From Candidatus Acidiferrum typicum (lineage in GTDB: Bacteria; Acidobacteriota; Terriglobia; Acidiferrales; UBA7541): 40,089 nucleotides of DNA. Position 1 is the first letter of the stretch. Each line of letters opens with the position of its first letter. The notes under the pieces were generated by a model. That model was not told where the DNA came from and ran no database searches. It saw only the letters and a list, made by a program, of their open reading frames with translations. The stretch spans positions 1 to 40,089 of the forward strand of contig DLMH01000202.1 in the NCBI GenBank assembly GCA_002478115.1, given 5' to 3'. Positions 1 through 6,698 of the stretch are shown here, piece by piece. Both the position numbers and the translations under genes were made by a program.

Positions 1-451
1 ACCTTTAGTCTGTCGTCTCCAACATTTTCCGATCACTGGCCGTAGAGATTTATCAACATGTACACGGGCCGGAACCTCTTAACCGCTTGCCATGAGCCGA
101 GCTTGCTTGGGAATATGCGCGGCGTTGTAGCAAATCGGGATTAGACTGTGATTCAAGAGGAGGAGACACAATAACTCAAATCGTAAGGGTGTTGTCCGGT
201 TAGCGTTTGAACGAAGCCGCGCGTCGGCTTCGTTCAAGTCGGAATCCCGGATGAGAGGCTGGTCGACCTCGCGGTCCAGAAACGACATTCGAGGAGATCG
301 AAGCCCGAGCGGCTTTCCCTACCCGCTGTCATAAAAACGTAATACTAATCGCGATGAATGGTGGCAAAAGTCGAACAATCAGTGAATAAAGAAGGAGAAA
401 GTGATTCGTCGGGTTTAGTCGCAACTTGCTGATTTCTTTCGATTAGTGCCA

Positions 452-530
452 ACTCCGGCAAGTTCTGATGAAGTTGGTTAATCGGCTGTTAACCGAAATG
501 TTGGAGGTTCGAATCCTCCCCGGGGAGCCA
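452..530 (+). pseudogene. Degenerate tRNA-Asn (GTT)
   Basis: The 3' two thirds read as a good tRNA-Asn: anticodon loop CTGTTAA at 486-492 (anticodon GTT 488-490) on a four-pair stem, T arm GGAGG-TTCGAAT-CCTCC at 503-519, acceptor strand CCGGGGA 520-526, discriminator G and encoded CCA at 528-530. The 5' part does not fit. ACTCCGG at 452-458 can pair with the acceptor 3' strand only with a mismatch at the first pair and one wobble. The segment 459-481 keeps the D-loop-like AGTTGGTTA but has no GAGC-type D-stem half and is too long. I call it a decayed or recombined tRNA, possibly an attachment-site remnant. A functional but very divergent tRNA is less likely. Confidence 0.55.
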
Positions 531-996
531 ACTCCTTTGTCATGCAGAGAGTTGTGAACATTGTGAAGGAAATTTGGCCTTCCACGGGGAAATATCGAGT
601 TCGCGAATCGCGATTAATGAAGGAGAAGGAAAATCAACTGTGACGGGTGTCTCTACGGCTTACCAGATCAATCGCGGTCAAACCGAGCATTCGGCTCGCG
701 ACCGAATGCATGGCATGTGAAGTGGAATAGGTGGTGCGGAAGTTATTCAGAGGAAAGTTCTTCTGGGTACCGTGCCCGCAACTAAGAGTGGCCGTCATAA
801 AAATGTAGTAGGTAGTTTGGGGTCCCGGAGACGCGGAATCGTTGTTGGTGGCTGCGATAGCTGACATCTCTAGCCGCGAGCATTGAGGGAAGCCGCCGAA
901 TAGCTGCGAGTTCTCCCGGCATTGCGCTGAGGCCGAAGCTGCAGATCGCCCCATCCAACGACTGCGGGGGCAAACTTAACGTTTCCAATAAATGGT

Positions 997-1070
997 GAAA
1001 TCTGCGTTTCGCCCAACGTAAACCTCAATGCACCGAAACGCTCCTTTCGTGCACAGTTCGCGGACAGACC
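997..1070. repeat. Imperfect direct repeat, copy 1
   Basis: About 74 bp, roughly three quarters identical by eye to 1239-1313. Both copies share a start of the form AATCTGC-TTTCGC and a perfectly conserved core TTCGTGCACAGTTCGCG. The two copies flank the tRNA-Ala fragment on either side at similar distance. Read on the minus strand in one frame, both give a related peptide containing RTVHE, so an eroded coding sequence is possible, but I cannot name it. Confidence 0.5.
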
Positions 1071-1132
1071 AAAACGAGAGGTTGGGGCAGAGATGAATCT
1101 AGTGAGTGCTTTGCAATCAGAGGAGAAGTTGC

Positions 1133-1183
1133 TGGACGTCAGGGGATTCGAACCCCTGGCCCCCTGCTTGCAAAGCACCAGAG
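1133..1183 (-). pseudogene. tRNA-Ala (TGC) 3' fragment
   Basis: On the minus strand the sequence contains the anticodon loop TTTGCAA (anticodon TGC, plus-strand 1170-1172), a 3' anticodon-stem half GCAGG, and a perfect T arm AGGGG-TTCGAAT-CCCCT (plus 1141-1157), followed by an acceptor-like GACGTCC and A. The 5' half of the anticodon stem mismatches at two of five pairs, and no D arm or complementary acceptor strand lies upstream. The trailing bases are GCA rather than CCA. This is a 3' tRNA remnant, not a functional gene; such fragments typically mark an integration site. Confidence 0.6.
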
Positions 1184-1238
1184 CCTTTTCTCACGACTCC
1201 ATTCGTTATCTTGGTTTCCAAGATTTTCAATAACTTCG

Positions 1239-1313
1239 GGAATCTGCTTTTCGCTCAAGGCTAACCCCAATCCAGTGAAAACGTTTGATTCGTGCACAGT
1301 TCGCGCGCAGAGG
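1239..1313. repeat. Imperfect direct repeat, copy 2
   Basis: Second copy of the repeat at 997-1070, in the same orientation, with the same TTCGTGCACAGTTCGCG core. It lies between the tRNA-Ala fragment and the end of the Ehr operon at 1344, about 30 bp from the small-subunit stop codon. No coding function can be assigned. Confidence 0.5.
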
Positions 1314-1343
1314 TAGTCCAGCACTCCCGGAATCATGTAAGCG

Positions 1344-2144
1344 TCACCTCACGGTACGGCGCCGCAAAACCTCGAGGATTCCTGTCATCAGCATTGCCGG
1401 TGTCGGAGGGCACCCGGGGATATAGCCGTCAACGGGAATGACAGCGTCCACGCCGCCGACGACAGCGTGGCTGCCTGCAAAGATGCCCCCACTGCATCCA
1501 CAGGCTCCCACCGCCACCACAAGTTTGGGAGATGGAACGGCCTCATACGTAGTCTTGACGGCTTCAGCCATATTGCGAGTGACCGGCCCGGTGACCAGAA
1601 GCATATCGGCATGTTTGGGAGAGGCGACGAAATGAATCCCGAATCGCTCCAGATCGTAGTATGGATTCGTGAGCGCGGAGATTTCCGCCTCGCACCCATT
1701 GCACGAGCCGGCGTCCAACTGGCGGATGTTTAGGGCCTTTCCAAAGAGGGACCGAATCTGTCCGCGCACCATTTCTGGATTTGGGCGCGGGGGAGTGATC
1801 TCTGTGTGCGATTCAAGATCCCACAGCCGCGCCAAATTCGCTTTCGGCAATCCGCACCAGGTGAACCGTGGCGCTGTAACTACTGCTCCCTCACTAGGTT
1901 CCTCGCACCTGCCGCAACCGATGCACTCGGCGTAGGACAATTTTAGACAAGGCCGGTCTCCAAGTTCTCCCATGCTGAACGCCGTCGTGGGACAGACTTC
2001 AACGAGCCTCTGGGCGATGGCAGGTGTCAAGCGTGCTGAGGTGACATCGGGCATGCGGCTTCCGTCGCAGTTCCCCAATAGAGCCTCGACCGGGATCACT
2101 CGGTTTGGCTGTTGCAAGCTTCGCTCGAGCACCTCAAAAATCAT
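1344..2144 (-). CDS. Ehr/HyfI-like Fe-S small subunit with ferredoxin domain
   Basis: 266 aa. The C-terminal half is a NuoB/HycG/HyfI-type small subunit that would carry the proximal (N2-like) [4Fe-4S] cluster: C148-x2-C151-x-E, G-x-C215-x3-GG and G-C245-PP are all present. The N-terminal ~110 residues resemble a ferredoxin domain with one cluster: C74-x2-C77-x2-C80 plus a remote C51-P. The other half-motif is lost, leaving a single cluster. In E. coli hydrogenase 4 the ferredoxin (HyfH) is a separate polypeptide; here it appears fused to the small subunit. The start overlaps the stop of the large-subunit gene by four bases (ATGA), so translation is probably coupled. It is the last gene of the operon and faces the cytoplasm as the electron entry/transfer subunit. 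The electron acceptor is unknown because its partner large subunit lacks Ni ligands. Confidence 0.88.
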   Translation of the reverse strand: MIFEVLERSLQQPNRVIPVEALLGNCDGSRMPDVTSARLTPAIAQRLVEVCPTTAFSMGELGDRPCLKLSYAECIGCGRCEEPSEGAVVTAPRFTWCGLPKANLARLWDLESHTEITPPRPNPEMVRGQIRSLFGKALNIRQLDAGSCNGCEAEISALTNPYYDLERFGIHFVASPKHADMLLVTGPVTRNMAEAVKTTYEAVPSPKLVVAVGACGCSGGIFAGSHAVVGGVDAVIPVDGYIPGCPPTPAMLMTGILEVLRRRTVR

Positions 2145-3634
2145 CGGTCACATCCGGAGTAGGAGAGATTGAAACTCTTGTTGATCAGCGGGAAGTCCGC
2201 AATGATGTTGTCCGCAATGGCAAAGGGCATTGCGGGCCAATTCTGGAACGACGGCGACTTAATGTGGCAGCGGGTGAGCCGCCCGTCGCTCCCTTCCAAC
2301 CAATAATAGAGTTCACCGCGAGGTGACTCAACCGCCGAGGAGCCGTGCATCTCTCCGTCAAGTTCTAGCGGGGCCAAGACACTTCCAATTGGCAGAGCAC
2401 TGGCAATCTGCTGAATGAGACGAGCGGAGATCGCCGCTTCCTTAATGCGAATCTTGGCACGGGCCATCACATCTCCGTAGTGCGTGACGGGAACCTCAAA
2501 CTGCGCACTCTTGTAATGCCCGTAAGGGTGATCGCGGCGCACATCGAGATCGATGCCGCTCGCGCGCGCAACGGGTCCGACTACGGCGAGGTCGCGCGCT
2601 ACTTCCGGGCTGACAACTCCAGCCGTTTCAAACCTGTTCTGGATCGAGGGTGTCTCCAAGATGACACGAGCGAGGTCCGCAAACTGGCGAGCCGCTAGTG
2701 AAACAGCCTGACTCAACCCCAAAATCTTCCTCGACTCCAGATCGAACCGGAGACCGCCCGGGACCGCAATCCCACGCCAATATCGCGTTCCGGAGCAATC
2801 CGCTGAGGCACGAAGCAGGAATTCCTTGATGCGTGTCGCATACGCGGCCGCAACACTGAAACCCACGTCGGTGCACAACCCACCCAGATCCGAGATGTGA
2901 GAGACGAGCCGTTCGAGTTCGAGACCAATCAGGCGAATGGCCGAGGCCCGGGGCGGAACTTCAGCCCGGCATGCGTTCTCCACCGCCTGAGAGTACGCAA
3001 TCGCATGGGCAAAGCAATTATCGCCAGAGACGGACTCCGCAATCATCGCTCCGGCATTCACGAGGCTGCCTTCGAAAAGCTTTTCGGTGCCTTTGTGCGT
3101 GTAAAAATGCCGCAACTCTAGATGTAAGACAGTGTCGCCAACGACGCTGAACCGGAAGTGCCCTGGCTCAATAATCCCCGCGTGCACAGGACCCACAGCC
3201 ACTTCCGCGACACCGTCGCCCTGCACCGTGAGGAAACGGTACTCACGCGACGCCCATGGGACTTGATTCACGGCATCCACCATCGGATGCACACCTTCGG
3301 GCCAGTTTTCATGGAACACGAGGGGTCGCAGGTCGGGATGTCCCGTTATTTCGATGCCGTACTGATCGTGGAGTTCCCTCTCATACCAAGCCGCGGAGGG
3401 AAGCTCGGGCACAATCGAGCGGACGGGACCGCTGGCCGCCACCATCGTCTCCCAATACTTCGCTTCTCCGACATCAAAGACATAATGGACACGCTTCTCG
3501 CGATCAGATCCAAGACTGCCGAAAACGGTGACAAGACGCGCCACAGATTCAGTTTTCCCGCGAGGGAGCACCAGCGGCGGTCCGCCAGAGCCTCTTTCGC
3601 CGCTTGGGACTGCTCCTGGCGTGTTCTCGTTCAT
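2141..3634 (-). CDS. Ehr large subunit, HyfG/NuoCD-like, without Ni-binding cysteines
   Basis: 497 aa. Start chosen at 3634, where ATGA overlaps the stop of the upstream antiporter-like gene; an in-frame ATG at 3709 lies inside that gene and is unlikely. Residues about 1-125 form a NuoC/HycE-N domain (W-x-ERE-x2-DQYGI, GHPDLR). The remainder is the NuoD/[NiFe] large-subunit fold (GPVHAG, EPGHF, HKGTEK). At the first Ni-ligand site, where hydrogenases have C-G-x-C-G-FAH, this protein reads S-G-D-N-C-FAH (residues ~203-210). At the C-terminus, where hydrogenases have DPCxxC-x-DR, it reads LSYSGCDR. Both CxxC pairs are therefore missing, so it should not bind a NiFe centre. This matches the published energy-converting hydrogenase-related (Ehr) group, between complex I and group 4 hydrogenases. 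Its substrate or electron partner is not known from sequence. Confidence 0.88.
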   Translation of the reverse strand: MNENTPGAVPSGERGSGGPPLVLPRGKTESVARLVTVFGSLGSDREKRVHYVFDVGEAKYWETMVAASGPVRSIVPELPSAAWYERELHDQYGIEITGHPDLRPLVFHENWPEGVHPMVDAVNQVPWASREYRFLTVQGDGVAEVAVGPVHAGIIEPGHFRFSVVGDTVLHLELRHFYTHKGTEKLFEGSLVNAGAMIAESVSGDNCFAHAIAYSQAVENACRAEVPPRASAIRLIGLELERLVSHISDLGGLCTDVGFSVAAAYATRIKEFLLRASADCSGTRYWRGIAVPGGLRFDLESRKILGLSQAVSLAARQFADLARVILETPSIQNRFETAGVVSPEVARDLAVVGPVARASGIDLDVRRDHPYGHYKSAQFEVPVTHYGDVMARAKIRIKEAAISARLIQQIASALPIGSVLAPLELDGEMHGSSAVESPRGELYYWLEGSDGRLTRCHIKSPSFQNWPAMPFAIADNIIADFPLINKSFNLSYSGCDR

Positions 3635-5085
3635 CGCATCACCGCAATAGCTTCCTGCAGAAAGACTCCGAAGAGATGAGGAATCCGGGCCCCAAAGACG
3701 AGGAGGCAAAAGGCGGCGATTCCCATCACAGCGTACTCGGACGGAATCAGTTTTGGACTCGAAGGGACGCCAGCCGGCTCACCACCCAGCAAGCGGAGAA
3801 GATGGAAGGCGAAGCCGCCGAAGACCACGGAGAGCATAACCAAGAACAGGCCCACAACCAGGAATCGGGCTTGGCCGAAGGCTTCGGACAGAATGGCGAA
3901 CTCACTGATGAACAGACCGAAGGGCGGCAGGCCCACAATTGCTAGGCTTCCGACGACCAGAGCCGCGCTCGTCTGCGGCAACGTGCGGCTCATACCGCTG
4001 ATGCTATCCATGCGCAGCGTCCCGAAGTTGTGCCGTACATTGCCAGCACTGAAGAAGAGCAGGGACTTTGCCACGGAGTGATTGAAAGTGTGCAGCAGTG
4101 CGCCGAAGAGTCCCAGCGGGCCTCCCAATCCCAGCCCAATGGCGATGATTCCCATGTGCTCCACGCTGCTGTAGGCCAGGAGGCGTTTCAGATTGCGTTG
4201 CACCAGGATGAGTAAGCCGGCAACAACCATGGACAACAGCCCAAAGATGAGCAGCAACGTATGCGGAAAGGCGGGCCCCGTGGCATGGGAAACGATGACC
4301 TCATAGCGCATGACGGCATACATGGCGCAGTTGAGGAGGACAGCCGAGAGCAATGCGCTGATGGGCGTAGGTGCTTCGGCGTGGGCATCCGGAAGCCAGC
4401 TATGCATGGGCACGAAGCCGATCTTCGTTCCATAGCCGACGATGACAAATACGAACGCCAGCTTCACCAAGTGCGGGTCGAAGCCCATTCGCGGGACCGC
4501 ATCCATCAGAGAAACCCAGTCCAGCGCTGCAGCCGGATTCATGCCTGCCTGGACGGCGGCCAAATACAACACAATGGTTCCGAACAACGCGAATGCGATT
4601 CCTACCGTGCAAACGATCAAGTACTTCCACCCGGCCTCGACCGCCCCTTCCGTATTGTAAAAACCGACGAGGAGTGCGGATGCCAACGTCGTTCCTTCCA
4701 TCATGATCCAGAGTAGACCGAGGTTTGCCGACAGACAGACGCTGACCATCGTGAAGAGAAACAAGAAGACGAGCGCATAAAACCACCGCGGCGATGAAAA
4801 CCGTCCTTCTGGTATGTGACGCAGGTAGCCTGATGCATAGACCAGGACCAGGCCAAAGATAAAGGCTATGTTCATGAGGAAGAACGAACTCAATCCATCC
4901 GCGCGAAGATAGCGGCCCAACTGCTGCGGTCCCTGCCTGTGGACCTGCCAGACGAGTGCGCTTAGCGAGGCAATTTCCAAGGCCCCTATTGCGAGCGCGG
5001 CACGCGTGGCCACACGGCGGTCCCGGAAACCCAGAACGAGCACGGTGCCCAGCAACGCGAAGATCAATGGAAGCAGGAGTATCAT
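3631..5085 (-). CDS. Ehr antiporter-like membrane subunit (HyfF/NuoN-like)
   Basis: 484 aa, with about 14 hydrophobic segments typical of the MrpA/D-NuoL/M/N proton-pumping family. Start set at 5085 (MILLLPLIF...), four bases after the preceding stop; the longer reading frame up to 5205 runs inside the upstream gene and begins with a non-membrane stretch. Residues essential for proton translocation in the family are visible: the TM5 glutamate in WIMMEGTT, the TM7 lysine in GYGTKIGF followed by the discontinuous helix PMHSWLPDAH, and the lysine in FNHSVAKSLLFF. It is the second antiporter-like subunit of this complex, alongside the HyfB-like protein, and acts in the inner membrane. HyfF or HyfD-type assignment is by position and similarity; the distinction from NuoM/N is not certain. 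Confidence 0.85.
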   Translation of the reverse strand: MILLLPLIFALLGTVLVLGFRDRRVATRAALAIGALEIASLSALVWQVHRQGPQQLGRYLRADGLSSFFLMNIAFIFGLVLVYASGYLRHIPEGRFSSPRWFYALVFLFLFTMVSVCLSANLGLLWIMMEGTTLASALLVGFYNTEGAVEAGWKYLIVCTVGIAFALFGTIVLYLAAVQAGMNPAAALDWVSLMDAVPRMGFDPHLVKLAFVFVIVGYGTKIGFVPMHSWLPDAHAEAPTPISALLSAVLLNCAMYAVMRYEVIVSHATGPAFPHTLLLIFGLLSMVVAGLLILVQRNLKRLLAYSSVEHMGIIAIGLGLGGPLGLFGALLHTFNHSVAKSLLFFSAGNVRHNFGTLRMDSISGMSRTLPQTSAALVVGSLAIVGLPPFGLFISEFAILSEAFGQARFLVVGLFLVMLSVVFGGFAFHLLRLLGGEPAGVPSSPKLIPSEYAVMGIAAFCLLVFGARIPHLFGVFLQEAIAVMR

Positions 5086-5089
5086 CCGC

Positions 5090-5752
5090 CTAACCCCGGA
5101 GCCGCCGCAGCTTGGACACGTCCAAATGGTCAAAGGTGTCGCGGATGCGAAATGTAAAGATTCCCATAAGCAGCAATCCCACGAGAATATCGAAAAAGAT
5201 TCCAATCTCGATGACCAAGGGCATGCCGAACGTCGTTATTAAGGCCGCCAGAAAGATCCCATTCTCCAGGACGAGAAGTCCCAGCATCTGCATCAGAGCC
5301 TTTTTCCGGCTAACCATAAGAAACGAACCCGTCAGAATCAGAGCCACGGCCGCAGCCAGAGCATCCTCCGGAACGTGCACCGTCTGCCCAAACGAATGAA
5401 CTGCCGCGTACGACAGGTAAATCATCGCACCGGCAATAAATACGGACTGCGTCGGAGTGGTCGAAGCCTTCACGTCGCGCGGTGATTTCAGCCGGTCCAC
5501 CAATCGGAAAAAGGCATACGGAATGGCAATGACTTTAATCAGTAAGACCAACGCGCCAACCACGTAGGCCGCCGCCAGTTTCTCCCGAACTCCCATGGCG
5601 AAAACCTCCGCTGTGATGATCGCGGATTGCAAGCTGAAGAGCAGAACACTCGTCGAGATGCGGCGCGCCACAACCATGAGGAGAACCGTCAGGAAGAGAA
5701 AAACGGAGAATGAACTCAGAAACTTGCCCGTCGCAATTGCCACCAGTCCCAT
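5090..5752 (-). CDS. Ehr membrane subunit, HyfE-like
   Basis: 220 aa, close to the ~216 aa of E. coli HyfE. The protein consists almost entirely of hydrophobic helices (about six or seven), with a polar loop around residues 85-100 (RLKSPRDVK). Its C-terminal part resembles NuoK/MnhC-type three-helix proteins, including a conserved glutamate-containing helix (LVLENGIFLAAL). In hydrogenase-4 and Ehr complexes this subunit connects the antiporter-like proteins to the HyfC/NuoH-like arm. It lies five bases downstream of the HyfC-like gene and just before the HyfF-like gene, in the standard hyf order. Identification rests on length, hydropathy and position more than on specific catalytic residues. 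Confidence 0.8.
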   Translation of the reverse strand: MGLVAIATGKFLSSFSVFLFLTVLLMVVARRISTSVLLFSLQSAIITAEVFAMGVREKLAAAYVVGALVLLIKVIAIPYAFFRLVDRLKSPRDVKASTTPTQSVFIAGAMIYLSYAAVHSFGQTVHVPEDALAAAVALILTGSFLMVSRKKALMQMLGLLVLENGIFLAALITTFGMPLVIEIGIFFDILVGLLLMGIFTFRIRDTFDHLDVSKLRRLRG

Positions 5753-5756
5753 TTCG

Positions 5757-6698
5757 CTACCCCTTGACCAACGTCGTAAAGATCACCGCGAGTGCACTAA
5801 CTGCAGCAGCAACTCCCAGAAAATCCGGGACGAGATACATGCGGAGCTTGGCTACCACGCTCTCAACCAACGCCAGCAGAATCATCAAAACTGTAACTTT
5901 GGCCAAATACAACAGCAGCGCGGCGCCCGTACCCCAAACCGAAACGGTTGACGCCATTCCCCAGGGCCCGAAGAGGGAAATCAAGAGCGCCAGCAAGGCG
6001 TGGAGCTTGACGGCGCTCGCCCACTCGACCAGAGCCAGGCTGGGTCCGGAATATTCCAGAACCATTCCCTCGTGGATCATCGTCAACTCGAGATGGGTGG
6101 TCGGATTATCTACCGGCATCCGTCCCGTCTCGGCGAGCACCACCATGGCAAGAGACGTGAAGGCCAGAATATGCACGGCCGAAATGTCAAAAACGTTCCG
6201 CTGAAGCGTCCACATGACCATTCCGGCGATGTCGGCGTGGGCTGCCAAAATGGAAATCGCGACCAAGCCTAACAAAAACGGAGCTTCGGCTAGCGTGGAA
6301 ACCAGTGCCTCGCGGCTGGCCCCCATACCGCCGAATGCGCTACCCCCATCCAACGCCCCCAAGGACAGAAAAAATCGCCCCAGCGCTAGCACATACACAA
6401 GAAAAAAGAAATCGCCACGGGAGGCAAGTAGCGCCGAAGGGTGTACCACCGGAACGAATGCGACCGCACATATCGTAGTTCCGAACAGCACCTTGGGCGC
6501 GAAGCGAAACACCCACGATGCGGATGGAGGGACGAGGTCTTCCTTGCGGAAGAGCTTGGCAATTTCAATGTAAGGGCGCCAGATGCTGGCCCCCTGGCGT
6601 CGCTGGATCCAAGCTTTGATCTTGCTGACGATTCCGCTGACAAGCGGGGCCCCCAGAACGAGAATCAATGCCTGGAGCACGTTGATTACCGTGGTCAT
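5757..6698 (-). CDS. Ehr membrane subunit, HyfC/HycD/NuoH-like
   Basis: 313 aa, about eight membrane helices. The NuoH/HyfC family signature is visible: an N-terminal RRQGASIWRPY-x-EIAKLFRKE segment, GRMPVDNPTTHLELTMIHEGMVLEYSG in the middle (motif positions about 190-220 of the protein), and a long hydrophobic C-terminus. In complex I this subunit anchors the peripheral arm and shapes the quinone cavity and proton path through its conserved glutamates, which are kept here (HLELT, HEGMVLEY). The start overlaps the stop of the HyfB-like gene (ATGA), indicating translational coupling. It would link the soluble Fe-S and large subunits to the two antiporter-like subunits. Confidence 0.88.
   Translation of the reverse strand: MTTVINVLQALILVLGAPLVSGIVSKIKAWIQRRQGASIWRPYIEIAKLFRKEDLVPPSASWVFRFAPKVLFGTTICAVAFVPVVHPSALLASRGDFFFLVYVLALGRFFLSLGALDGGSAFGGMGASREALVSTLAEAPFLLGLVAISILAAHADIAGMVMWTLQRNVFDISAVHILAFTSLAMVVLAETGRMPVDNPTTHLELTMIHEGMVLEYSGPSLALVEWASAVKLHALLALLISLFGPWGMASTVSVWGTGAALLLYLAKVTVLMILLALVESVVAKLRMYLVPDFLGVAAAVSALAVIFTTLVKG

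Larger units (their letters stand above)
1..1343. other. Gene-poor region with tRNA debris
   Basis: No open reading frame here looks like a real gene: the candidates are short, overlap on both strands, and show no recognisable motif, signal peptide or convincing ribosome binding site. What can be supported are two tRNA-like remnants (452-530 on +, about 1133-1183 on -) and an imperfect direct repeat (997-1070 and 1239-1313), listed separately. tRNA 3' ends are the usual integration targets of mobile elements, so this may be the scar of past integrations; that is inference, since no integrase is visible. Positions 1-450 show nothing I can name. Confidence 0.6.

Noticed and set aside
870..1178. 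102-aa minus-strand frame running through the tRNA-Ala fragment
   Set aside because: Its GSNPLTSS segment is just the translated T arm of the tRNA fragment, and the rest has no similarity I can name.
5086..5205. 40-residue extension of the HyfF-like subunit
   Set aside because: It lies within the HyfE-like gene and is Cys/Trp-rich, unlike any antiporter-type N-terminus; ATG 5085 gives the proper first helix.
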